This document shows, piece after piece, positions 1-5,890 of a DNA stretch of 6,635 nt (within the stretch, counting starts at the first letter, position 1; every line of letters starts with the position of its first letter). The stretch lies in the NCBI GenBank assembly GCA_016182705.1, contig JACPGA010000213.1:1-6635 (forward strand), read 5' to 3'. The position numbers and the translations under genes are program-made. This DNA comes from Deltaproteobacteria bacterium. GTDB taxonomy: Bacteria > Desulfobacterota > GWC2-55-46. A model generated the notes under the pieces. That model was not told the origin of the DNA. It made no database searches and worked only from the letters and a program-made list of their open reading frames with translations.

Positions 1-198
1 AATGCCTGTGGGCACCATGGTAGAAGGCGAAGAAGACGCGCCAGCGGATTTCATCTCCTGGTAGAGGAGGTCCTGGTAGTCGGCCCTGCTCTTCTTGAAG
101 CCCGTGGTGTTCACGTTCGCGAGGTTGTGCGCGATTATGTCTATGTTAAGCTGCTGGGCTTCCATGCCTGTGGAAGCCGTCCATAAAGCTCTTATCAT
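1..198 (-). CDS. flgG: Flagellar distal rod protein FlgG, N-terminal 66 residues (3' end outside window)
   Basis: FlgG forms the distal rod that crosses the periplasm and outer membrane through the P and L rings. I translated this fragment by hand. It begins [16 protein letters not shown] and continues through the N-terminal signature [11 protein letters not shown] (residues 25-35) and the stretch [11 protein letters not shown] (40-50), both typical of FlgG (E. coli FlgG has NLANVSTNGFK and FEDLLYQ at the same places). The reading frame is open to the window edge, so about three quarters of the gene lies beyond position 1. The ATG at 198 is preceded by a strong ribosome binding site, AAGGAGG (209-215), about 10 nt upstream. 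The upstream flgF stop codon (218-220) lies just 5' of that site, so the two genes are tightly linked. The fragment carries the full N-terminal D0 helix, which makes it a useful comparison for the shortened flgF frame beside it. Confidence 0.95.
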   Translation of the reverse strand, partial: MIRALWTASTGMEAQQLNIDIIAHNLANVNTTGFKKSRADYQDLLYQEMKSAGASSSPSTMVPTGI

Positions 199-217
199 CT
201 CTCAAAAACCTCCTTTT

Positions 218-874
218 TTATGAAGCCCGTCCGACCTCTTCGATCGACTTTCTGGTCTGCTCGTCAATTGACTGGATCATCTTTGAATGTGTCTCGTACG
301 ACCTCATCGCCTCTATCATCGTGGTCATCGCCTTGACCGCGTTCACGTTCGAAGTCTCTACATAGCCCTGCTCGACCTGGGTGTTCGGGCTCACCGGCTG
401 CTCCTTCGCGCCCGGGGCGGCCCGGTAAACGCCCCCTTCCCTTCTTAAAACGGTAAGGTCGTTGAAGGTCGCGAGCTTCAAGGCGCCGATTGCCTTGCCG
501 CCGGAATTGAGCTTTCCGAGCGCGTCGACTGAAACGTCAGCTGATGTGAGCTTCACTTGCCCTTCCTCTCCGAGCACCTGATACCCTTCCCTTGTAAGGA
601 GCTCTCCGCCCGTGCCTACAGTGAAGCTGCCGTCCCTTGTGTAGCCTTTGCCTATTGGTGTATCCACGACAAAAAATCCGTCTCCCCTGATGGCAAAATC
701 GAGCTTCCTGTCTGTTTTCTGCAATATGCCCTGCGAATAGTCTGTCGAGACTTCTCCAAGGCGGCCAAAGTTCCTTATGCGGAACTGGTCTGGAAGAGAC
801 GCTTCAAAAAGGGGCTTTTGCCCCTTGTAGCCGGTCGTATTTACGTTAGCGAGGTTGTCTGTAAGGACCTCCAT
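218..874 (-). CDS. flgF: Flagellar rod protein FlgF, with an apparently missing N-terminal helix
   Basis: FlgF is a rod protein of the flagellar basal body that is exported through the flagellar type III apparatus. The 218-residue frame has the rod/hook signature [11 protein letters not shown] (residues 7-17), the central block DGFFVV...GYTRDGSF (65-84), and a C-terminal D0 helix SNVNAVKAMTTMIEAMRSYE (175-194). Its position directly before flgG supports FlgF. The start is a problem. The ATG at 874 is the only in-frame start, no Shine-Dalgarno sequence is visible before it, and an in-frame TGA lies at 908-910. Aligned to the neighbouring FlgG on NLANVN, 18 residues are missing at the N-terminus; adding them gives about 236 residues, an ordinary FlgF length. 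A possible ribosome binding site, CAGGAG (913-918), lies upstream in a place that would suit a longer, frameshifted original. The family call is firm. Whether the gene is intact, mutated or mis-sequenced is open. Confidence 0.85.
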   Translation of the reverse strand: MEVLTDNLANVNTTGYKGQKPLFEASLPDQFRIRNFGRLGEVSTDYSQGILQKTDRKLDFAIRGDGFFVVDTPIGKGYTRDGSFTVGTGGELLTREGYQVLGEEGQVKLTSADVSVDALGKLNSGGKAIGALKLATFNDLTVLRREGGVYRAAPGAKEQPVSPNTQVEQGYVETSNVNAVKAMTTMIEAMRSYETHSKMIQSIDEQTRKSIEEVGRAS

Positions 875-954
875 GCAACTGCCATGCCAGCCCTTGTAAG
901 CCTGCTTTCAGGCTCCTGTCCGGGACAATTCTTCCGGGTAGCGGAATTTTTTTC

Positions 955-1383
955 CTACATCCTGTGGAGCGAAGACAGAAGTTCAGCTTCTCCGCTCAAA
1001 AGCCCAAGGCTCCTTGCTATCTCTCCAGTGGGCACGCCGGATTTGAGCATCTTGAACGCCTTGGAATAAATGTCCTCGGCTTGCGCTTCCATCCGCGGGG
1101 AGTCAGCCGACGCCCTGGCCCTGGCTATGAGCTCTTCGAGTATTGCCTGCCTCTCCCTGAGCCCGGTTTCATACTTTGACAGATTCATGCTCCTTGTTTC
1201 GAGCTTTTCAAAAACTGTCTTGACCTCGGAAAGCCCGTCATTGAACTTTTTCACCAGCTCGTCCTGTTCCGCCGCTGGCGCGCCCTGAGCCCTGGCAACG
1301 GGCTTTCTGAAAAGTATTATGTAGAAGATGGACCCGATCAGGGCCATGTTGACGATGAGCAGTATCACACCCCAGAGCATCAT
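955..1383 (-). CDS. Small membrane-anchored coiled-coil protein, DUF2802-like, leading the flgFG operon
   Basis: This 142-residue protein has three visible parts. Residues 4-26 form a hydrophobic segment that should anchor it in the inner membrane, with the positive residues R26 and K27 after it suggesting a cytoplasmic body. Residues about 40-92 are charged and helical, likely a coiled coil. Residues about 103-140 (IYSKAFKMLKSG...GEIARSLGL...GEAELLSSL) resemble the short helix-turn-helix-like C-terminus of DUF2802 proteins, which are often found beside flagellar and chemotaxis genes; the Bacillus swarming protein SwrB has a comparable build. The exact family is my recollection and has not been searched. 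The gene lies first after a sigma-54-type promoter, 80 bp before flgF, so it is probably made together with rod proteins. GAGG (1391-1394) is a modest ribosome binding site. Two adjacent ATG codons (1383 and 1380) are both possible starts. Its biochemical role is unknown. Confidence 0.8.
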   Translation of the reverse strand: MMLWGVILLIVNMALIGSIFYIILFRKPVARAQGAPAAEQDELVKKFNDGLSEVKTVFEKLETRSMNLSKYETGLRERQAILEELIARARASADSPRMEAQAEDIYSKAFKMLKSGVPTGEIARSLGLLSGEAELLSSLHRM

Positions 1384-1440
1384 ATATACACCTCATACGC
1401 GGAGTACGTTTCTTTTGAGAACCTGTCGGAAGGTATAATA

Positions 1441-1456
1441 TGCAAGAGGCGTGCCT
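1441..1456 (-). promoter_or_regulatory. Sigma-54 (RpoN) type -24/-12 promoter for the DUF2802-like/flgF/flgG operon
   Basis: Read on the minus strand the site is AGGCACGCCTCTTGCA. It matches the sigma-54 consensus TGGCACG-N4-TTGCW at all specified positions except the first T. The GG (1454-1455) and GC (1442-1443) are separated by exactly 10 nt, as required. Transcription should start near 1430, leaving a leader of about 47 nt before the ATG at 1383. The site lies between the upstream terminator and the first gene of the rod operon, which is where a promoter is needed. Sigma-54 control of middle flagellar genes is well known in several proteobacteria and needs an activator of the FlrC/FleQ/FlgR kind; no binding site for one was identified here. 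Confidence 0.8.
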
Positions 1457-1490
1457 GAAAAACGCAGATATATGGAAGATGGCTGAACGG

Positions 1491-1520
1491 AAATAAAAAA
1501 AGGGGGCCGGTTGGCCCCCT
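1491..1520 (-). terminator. Strong intrinsic terminator after the HDOD gene
   Basis: On the minus strand a perfect 8-bp stem (AGGGGGCC / GGCCCCCT, 1501-1520) with an AACC loop is followed by a T-rich tract (TTTTTTATTT, 1491-1500). It begins 26 bp after the HDOD stop codon. There is no T tract on the other side of the hairpin, so it works in the minus direction only. It separates the chemosensory unit from the rod unit. Confidence 0.93.
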
Positions 1521-1546
1521 GGAAAGTCTAACGTGCTGATTTTACG

Positions 1547-2401
1547 CTAATAAATCTCCGCGCCCTGTGAGAATGCCGCTTTGACGCTCTCGGTTATCTC
1601 CGGCATGGCCGTATCATCGATGCCCAATATCTCCGGAAGATTTCCGAATGAGACCTCCGACGCGCCAGCTTTCCTCCATCCCATGCCAAACTTTTGGCAC
1701 ATCCTGTCAGAAAGGGCGATTATTGCCACGAGGTGAGAGAGCTGCTTGTCCCTGGACAGCGCCTCATTGTCATCGAAAAACTTTATGAGCAATTCGAGGT
1801 TTTCAGGGAAGCCCCACTTCTTCACCACAAAAGCTCCGACCTCTCTCTGGGTGAACTCGAAGATATCCTTTTCGGCAGTCTCAAAGGAGACCTGTTCGTT
1901 ATAAACTCTTTCGATGACCTTCGCGAACTTTTCAGGGTACTCGTTATTGACAACGACCTTGCCGATGTCATGCAGCAGGCCCCCTATGAAGGCGTCCTCC
2001 GGGTCTACCATCCGGGTGTGCCTCGCGATGACGCTGGCCGCGAGGGCAGAACCTATCATCTGCTCCCAGATGAGCTTTTCAGCGAGCCCGAACTTCTTAT
2101 AGACGTTCTTCATGGAGGTTGCCACGACAATGTTCCTTACAGCGTTCAGGCCCAGCCTGAGGATCGCCTGGCTCAGGTTCTGTATGTTGCGGTAGCTGCC
2201 GTAGAAGGCTGAGTTGGCGACCTTCAGTATCTTGGCCGTCAGGCCAGGGTCTGTGGAAACCAGCCTTTTTACCTTCTCTATCGACACATCAGGGTCTGAC
2301 ATGAGCCCCAGGACCTTCTGCGTCGTTGCCGGCAGGACCGGAAGCTCCAGCGTCCTTCCTATGAGATCGTCGAGCTGGGATTTCTGAACAGCGTTTGACA
2401 T
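1547..2401 (-). CDS. HDOD-domain signalling protein
   Basis: HDOD proteins are relatives of HD-type phosphohydrolases that usually act as signalling or regulatory modules in bacteria, with no proven enzyme activity for most. This 284-residue protein is mostly one HDOD domain (about residues 15-210). The N-terminal part contains LPVLPATTQKVLGLMSD and STDPGLTAKILKVANSAFYG, both hallmarks of the family. GGLLHDIGK (140-148) keeps the His-Asp pair H144/D145. At the place where many relatives have FxHxEVGA, this one has FTQREVGA (183-190), so a likely metal-ligand His is Gln185. There is no receiver, GGDEF or EAL domain and no membrane segment, so it should be cytoplasmic. The ATG at 2401 has a good ribosome binding site, AAGGAGA, and lies 13 bp after the MCP stop, so the two are co-transcribed. 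The context suggests a role in motility or taxis control, but the sequence does not give its partner. Confidence 0.93.
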   Translation of the reverse strand: MSNAVQKSQLDDLIGRTLELPVLPATTQKVLGLMSDPDVSIEKVKRLVSTDPGLTAKILKVANSAFYGSYRNIQNLSQAILRLGLNAVRNIVVATSMKNVYKKFGLAEKLIWEQMIGSALAASVIARHTRMVDPEDAFIGGLLHDIGKVVVNNEYPEKFAKVIERVYNEQVSFETAEKDIFEFTQREVGAFVVKKWGFPENLELLIKFFDDNEALSRDKQLSHLVAIIALSDRMCQKFGMGWRKAGASEVSFGNLPEILGIDDTAMPEITESVKAAFSQGAEIY

Positions 2402-2414
2402 TGCCTGTCTCCTT

Positions 2415-4418
2415 TTAGTTCGCCCCGCTCGCCTTTAAAAGGGTGAGCTTTGCGTGAGCCTTCTTCCTGGGTTCGATTGACCTCACCTCGGCTTCGTGTG
2501 AGGTTATCCTGAAGTTCGCAACCAGGTCTTTCAATTCAGCCGCCAGGCGCGCCATCTCGTTCGTGGCGTTAGCCACCTCGCCAATGGCCGATACGTTGGA
2601 CTTGGCCACTTCAGCAATGGAGTCCATGTTCCTGGAGATCTCGTCCGTGGTCGAGCTCTGCTCCTCGGCTGAGGTCGCTATATGGCTTATCATGTCGGTT
2701 ACGCTTTCCACTCCGGTGACTATCTGCTTTAACGCGTCTCCGGCCTGGTTGGCGAGAGTCACGCCGTTTTCCACTTTCTGGGTGCCTTCGGCCATCGCGT
2801 CAACGGCTTTGCCGGTCTCGGTCTGAATGGTGCTTATCATCCCGCTTATTTCCTTGGTGGCCTTGGTAGTCCTTTCGGCCAGCTTCCTGACCTCGTCGGC
2901 TACGACCGCGAAGCCCCTGCCCTGCTCGCCGGCTCTGGCTGCCTCGATTGCCGCGTTAAGCGCCAGGAGGTTGGTCTGATCGGCAATGTCGTTGATGACG
3001 GACACTATCGTGCCTATTTCCTCGGAGCTCCTGCCGAGCTTCTTTATCGTCTCGGCGGTTATCTCAGTCGACTCGGAGACTTCCTGCATGGCCGAGATCG
3101 CCTGCTCGACTACCTTGCCGCCGTCCAGGGCTATGTGCTGGGCGTTGCGCGCCGATTCAGAGACCTGCTGGGAGTTCTTGGCTACTTCTATGACGGTCGC
3201 GTTCATCTCTTCCATCGCGGTTGCCACCTGCGCGGTCTGGCCTGACTGCCTGTCAGCTCCCTCCGCTATCTGGGTGGAAGAGGCGGAAAGCTGCTCGGAA
3301 GCGGAAGCGAGAAGAGCCGAAGAATCAGATATCCTGCCGATGACGTTGGATACCTGGGTGGCCATCGCGTCAACGCTGTCGCCAAGCGAGACTATCTCAT
3401 CCTTTATCTCTTTGCCGAGGAAGTTGACCTTTACATTGGCCCTTCTGGTCAGGTCGCCGTTTGTGAAGTCCTCGACGGTCTCCTTTATCCTCACGAGCGG
3501 CGTTATCATGTGCTTGTTGGTCGACCACATGAAGAACACTGCCATGGCTATCGAGATTATGACCGTGACGGCCATTATGACTATGCCCTGCATGGCCCCG
3601 CTCTTGGCGTTCGCCGCGATGATTTTGGTCAAGTCTTCGCAGGCAGCCACGACCTTCGGGGTATGTTCGTTCGAGAGGCTGTTGACGCTTGACGCGAACG
3701 CGACCTTGTTCTTCATGCCGGCCTCGACAAGGCTCTTGCGCTTGCTCCAGAGCTCCTCTACCCCGTTAAACCTTGCGTCCGTGAACCTCACGCTGCTCAA
3801 TGTCGAGTCGAACTCCCTCATGGTCCTGTTGATAATACCGGTTATCTCCGCGAGCTCATAATTTGTCCTCGCATAGCGCTCCATCAGGTATGAAAGGCTA
3901 ACGGTCTTCATCCTGAGGAGCCCGATGCTGTCAGCGTTCCTGCTGTTGCTGGTTGAGCGTACGATCTCGTTTATCTTGTCAACCATCGGGTAGGTGGTTT
4001 TTTCAAGGTCTATCATCGTCAGGCTCAGGGCGTCACCGGAATCCATCGCCTCGTCCAGCATGGTCCTCATGCCGTTCCATTCCTTCTCGACGGTATCGAG
4101 GTTTGCCAGGGCCGAGGAATCTTTTATGGCCGGCAGGGTATCAGTGCCGGTCCTCAAGGACTCCACTATTTTGCTGAACTCGGCTTTCTTGGCCTGGAAA
4201 ACGGCCTCCTGATCCTCCTCGCCGTTCATAATGTGGCGGTTGAGGACATAGTTTATCTCTACTGCCCTTTTCTTAAGGTCGCCTGCTGTCTCGACCTGCG
4301 CGTACTTCTTGCTCATGCCGCCGACGAGAAGATACAGTATCGGCAGCTGTATCACGAACAGCAGTATGAGAAACACGTAACTTCCGACAAATCTTGATTT
4401 GATCGAATTGAGGTTCAT
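2415..4418 (-). CDS. Methyl-accepting chemotaxis protein with a large periplasmic sensor domain
   Basis: This transmembrane receptor would sense a periplasmic signal and control CheA through CheW. Numbered from the GTG at 4421, it has a first membrane segment at about 13-34, a 240-residue helical sensor region (about 37-275), a second membrane segment at about 277-299, HAMP (about 300-355), and a long signalling coiled coil. The hairpin tip is DQTNLLALNAAIEAARAGEQ followed by GRGFAVVADEVRKLAER (481-517), nearly the family consensus. Probable methylation helices are around TAMEEMNATVIEV (401-413) and ATSAEEQSSTTDE (582-594). Compared with E. coli Tsr from memory, each arm of the hairpin is 14 residues longer, which points to the 40-heptad class. 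The C-terminus (LKASGAN) lacks the NWETF-type CheR tether. The sensor region looks like two PilJ-like modules. GTG (4421) and ATG (4418) are both possible starts; the ATG lies 6 nt after GGAG (4425-4428) and is preferred, giving 667 residues. The ligand cannot be predicted. Confidence 0.96.
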   Translation of the reverse strand: MNLNSIKSRFVGSYVFLILLFVIQLPILYLLVGGMSKKYAQVETAGDLKKRAVEINYVLNRHIMNGEEDQEAVFQAKKAEFSKIVESLRTGTDTLPAIKDSSALANLDTVEKEWNGMRTMLDEAMDSGDALSLTMIDLEKTTYPMVDKINEIVRSTSNSRNADSIGLLRMKTVSLSYLMERYARTNYELAEITGIINRTMREFDSTLSSVRFTDARFNGVEELWSKRKSLVEAGMKNKVAFASSVNSLSNEHTPKVVAACEDLTKIIAANAKSGAMQGIVIMAVTVIISIAMAVFFMWSTNKHMITPLVRIKETVEDFTNGDLTRRANVKVNFLGKEIKDEIVSLGDSVDAMATQVSNVIGRISDSSALLASASEQLSASSTQIAEGADRQSGQTAQVATAMEEMNATVIEVAKNSQQVSESARNAQHIALDGGKVVEQAISAMQEVSESTEITAETIKKLGRSSEEIGTIVSVINDIADQTNLLALNAAIEAARAGEQGRGFAVVADEVRKLAERTTKATKEISGMISTIQTETGKAVDAMAEGTQKVENGVTLANQAGDALKQIVTGVESVTDMISHIATSAEEQSSTTDEISRNMDSIAEVAKSNVSAIGEVANATNEMARLAAELKDLVANFRITSHEAEVRSIEPRKKAHAKLTLLKASGAN

Positions 4419-4432
4419 CACTTTCTCCGTTT

Positions 4433-4912
4433 TCAGGCGACCAGTCCAAGCGCGTCGCGCTCGGTCCTGGTCAGTATCTTCTCAACATCAAGCAGTATGA
4501 GCAGCCTTCCTTCCAGCTTGCCCACTCCTTTTATGTAATCGGATTCAGCGCCGGTCACTATGGCTGGAGCTGGCTCGACCGTATCCGCCGGCAGCCTCAG
4601 CACTTCGGAGACCGCGTCAACCTTGAGGCCCACGGTCTTGTTGTCAACGTCCACGACGATTATCCTTGTCTCATTGGTCTTCGCGTCCGATGGAAGCCCG
4701 AACCTCTTGCGAAGGTCAAGGACGGGGATGACGCGTCCACGGAGGTTTATTACCCCATCGACGAAGTCGGGCGTCCGCGGCACTCTGGTAAGTTCCATGT
4801 GCCTGATGATCTCCTGCACCCTCAATATGTCAAGGGAGAACTCCTCGTTCCCGAGCCTGAAGGTGACAAGCTGAAGCAATTCCTTGGAGTCGAAATCTTT
4901 TTTCAAATCCAT
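4433..4912 (-). CDS. cheW: Chemotaxis coupling protein CheW
   Basis: CheW links chemoreceptors to the CheA kinase in the cytoplasmic receptor array. From the preferred start the protein has 159 residues and is a single CheW domain, about the usual length. Visible landmarks are LLQLVTFRLGNEEFSLDI (12-29), the highly conserved GVINLRGRVIPVLDLR (53-68), VDAVSEVLRLP (98-108) and the closing GRLLILLDVEKIL (135-147). The frame is open further upstream to 4981, but the ATG at 4912 is chosen because an excellent ribosome binding site, GGGGAGG (4921-4927), lies 8 nt before it. The extra 23 residues are not CheW-like, and the longer start would fall inside the predicted promoter. The stop lies 14 bp before the MCP start at 4418, so this CheW and MCP are likely made together as a receptor/coupler pair. 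No CheA, CheY, CheB or CheR is in the window. Confidence 0.95.
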   Translation of the reverse strand: MDLKKDFDSKELLQLVTFRLGNEEFSLDILRVQEIIRHMELTRVPRTPDFVDGVINLRGRVIPVLDLRKRFGLPSDAKTNETRIIVVDVDNKTVGLKVDAVSEVLRLPADTVEPAPAIVTGAESDYIKGVGKLEGRLLILLDVEKILTRTERDALGLVA

Positions 4913-4961
4913 CTGAAAACCCTCCCCTTGAATCGTCTTGAAAAATAACCCGATTAAAAAC

Positions 4962-4990
4962 TTATTCGGTGGATACATCAAAAAACTTAA
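4962..4990 (-). promoter_or_regulatory. Candidate sigma-28 (FliA) promoter for cheW-mcp-HDOD
   Basis: On the minus strand TTAAGTTT (4983-4990) matches the sigma-28 -35 element TAAAGTTT at 7 of 8 positions. After 12 nt it is followed by ACCGAATAA (4962-4970), close to the -10 element GCCGATAA but with one extra A. Transcription would start near 4955, leaving about 45 nt before the cheW ATG. The site lies between the motB terminator candidate and cheW, and chemotaxis genes are typical sigma-28 targets. The extra base in the -10 element and the absence of experimental support keep this a candidate. Confidence 0.6.
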
Positions 4991-5122
4991 GTCCTATTTT
5001 AAAAAACGGAGATGGCGTTAACTGCGGCTTGGCTGTCGTGGGCAAGCGGGGCTGGAAAAATCGAGGCTGCGCGTATTTTCAAAAACGCCGGGCTTCATGC
5101 GCCTCCGGCCTCGGATCAGAGG
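4991..5122. other. Gap between motB and the cheW promoter
   Basis: Together with the promoter and leader of cheW this makes about 210 bp without a gene between 4913 and 5122. It holds the candidate motB terminator on the motB side. A short inverted repeat (GCCTC / GAGGC, 5108-5123) overlaps the motB stop codon. The part from 4991 to 5080 shows no gene or motif that I can support. Confidence 0.6.
5081..5109 (-). terminator. Candidate intrinsic terminator after motB
   Basis: Beginning 13 bp after the motB stop codon, the minus strand can fold GCCG plus GGC against GCC plus CGGC (5087-5109). This gives seven G-C pairs with a 2-nt bulge and a 7-nt loop, followed by G and five T (5081-5085 on the opposite strand). 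The short T tract and bulge make it weaker than the one at 1491-1520. Its position, just before a separate promoter for cheW, supports a real transcription end. Confidence 0.5.
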
Positions 5123-5842
5123 CTAAAGGTTTACAGCGTCCCCGTTAAGGATCGTTATGTCGACGCGCCTGTTTTTGAACCTGCCGCTCGGCGTGTCGTT
5201 AGTATCGAGAGGCCTGTACTCTCCAAATCCGAGCGCTGAGAGTTTCCTCGGGTCATATCCGTGCTGCGCGATGAAATACTTCAGGATGCTTATCGCCCTC
5301 GCGCTCGAGAGGTCCCAGTTCGACGGGAAACGGACGGTGTTGACAGGTATGTTGTCCGTATGCCCTTCAACCCTGATGCTGTTCGGCAGCTCACGCAGGA
5401 CAGCGGCGACCTCGTCTATGACCGCGAAACCCTCTTTCATTATCGTGTCTGTGCCGGGCTCGAAGAGCATGCTTTCGGAGATCCTTATGGTTATCCTGTT
5501 CTCCTCTTCAATAAGAGTAAGCTTCTTGTCAGCCTCGAGGTCTTTGAGCGCGTTCTGAATCTTCTGGTAGTTGTTCGTGAACATGTCCTTGAACTCATTA
5601 GAGACATGGGAGCGCTGCTCAGTTACGAACCGCGGCCCTTCCTTTGCCTTTGAAGAGGTGAACAGGGTCGGGTTGAAGGCGATAGCCAGGGAATCGCTCA
5701 TTATCCTGAACTTGCCTTCGTTCACGGACGAGATGGCGTACATGCTCGTAAAAAACGCGAACAGGAGCGTGATGAAATCAGCGTATGATACAAGCCACCG
5801 CTCGTGGTTCTCGTGCTCCTCATGTCTTTTTTTTCTCGCCAT
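5123..5842 (-). CDS. motB: Flagellar motor stator protein MotB
   Basis: MotB anchors the stator to peptidoglycan and carries the ion-binding site of the motor. The protein has 239 residues. A short basic cytoplasmic N-terminus (MARKKRHEEHENHERW) leads into one membrane helix (about 18-38) with the sequence SYADFITLLFAFF, where Asp22 is the conserved proton/sodium-binding residue. The periplasmic part ends in an OmpA-like peptidoglycan-binding domain (about 118-231) with GHTDNIPV (160-167), NWDLSSARA (175-183), GFGEYRPL (205-212) and NRRVDI (224-229). The N-terminal segment and Asp22 are intact, so it should be functional. The ATG at 5842 has GGAGA (5848-5852) 5 nt before it, and lies 48 bp after the motA stop. 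Whether the coupling ion is H+ or Na+ cannot be read from the sequence with confidence. Confidence 0.96.
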   Translation of the reverse strand: MARKKRHEEHENHERWLVSYADFITLLFAFFTSMYAISSVNEGKFRIMSDSLAIAFNPTLFTSSKAKEGPRFVTEQRSHVSNEFKDMFTNNYQKIQNALKDLEADKKLTLIEEENRITIRISESMLFEPGTDTIMKEGFAVIDEVAAVLRELPNSIRVEGHTDNIPVNTVRFPSNWDLSSARAISILKYFIAQHGYDPRKLSALGFGEYRPLDTNDTPSGRFKNRRVDITILNGDAVNL

Positions 5843-5862
5843 TGCTGTCTCCGGATATTAAA

Positions 5863-5881
5863 AGGGCGCGGCTGGCGCCCT
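5863..5881 (-). other. GC-rich hairpin between motA and motB
   Basis: A 7-bp perfect stem (AGGGCGC / GCGCCCT) with a CAGCC loop lies in the 48-bp gap between the stator genes. On the minus strand it is followed by TTTTAATA, which looks like a weak intrinsic terminator. The hairpin ends about 10 nt before the motB ribosome binding site. It may lower motB transcript relative to motA, or act as an RNA-stabilising or processing element at the motA 3' end. The stem itself is certain; the function is inferred. Confidence 0.55.
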
Positions 5882-5890
5882 GTCCTTTAT

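Noticed and set aside
557..1069. Plus-strand open frame of 170 codons across flgF and the gap before it
   Set aside because: It is antisense to flgF and the DUF2802-like gene, with no recognisable domain. It does not explain the flgF start problem.
2986..3861. Plus-strand open frame of 291 codons opposite the MCP gene
   Set aside because: It lies wholly antisense to a clear MCP, has no family resemblance, and is explained by codon bias of the real gene leaving few stops on the other strand.
4913..4981. Longer cheW with 23 extra N-terminal residues
   Set aside because: The added residues are not CheW-like, the strong ribosome binding site GGGGAGG fits the ATG at 4912, and the long start falls in the predicted promoter.
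5108..5123. Short inverted repeat GCCTC/GAGGC at the motB stop as a terminator
   Set aside because: Only 5 bp with a 6-nt loop and no T tract; the fold at 5087-5109 next to it is a better candidate.
5012..5239. Plus-strand open frame of 75 codons in the motB-cheW gap
   Set aside because: Most of its length lies opposite the end of motB; no ribosome binding site or family feature was seen.
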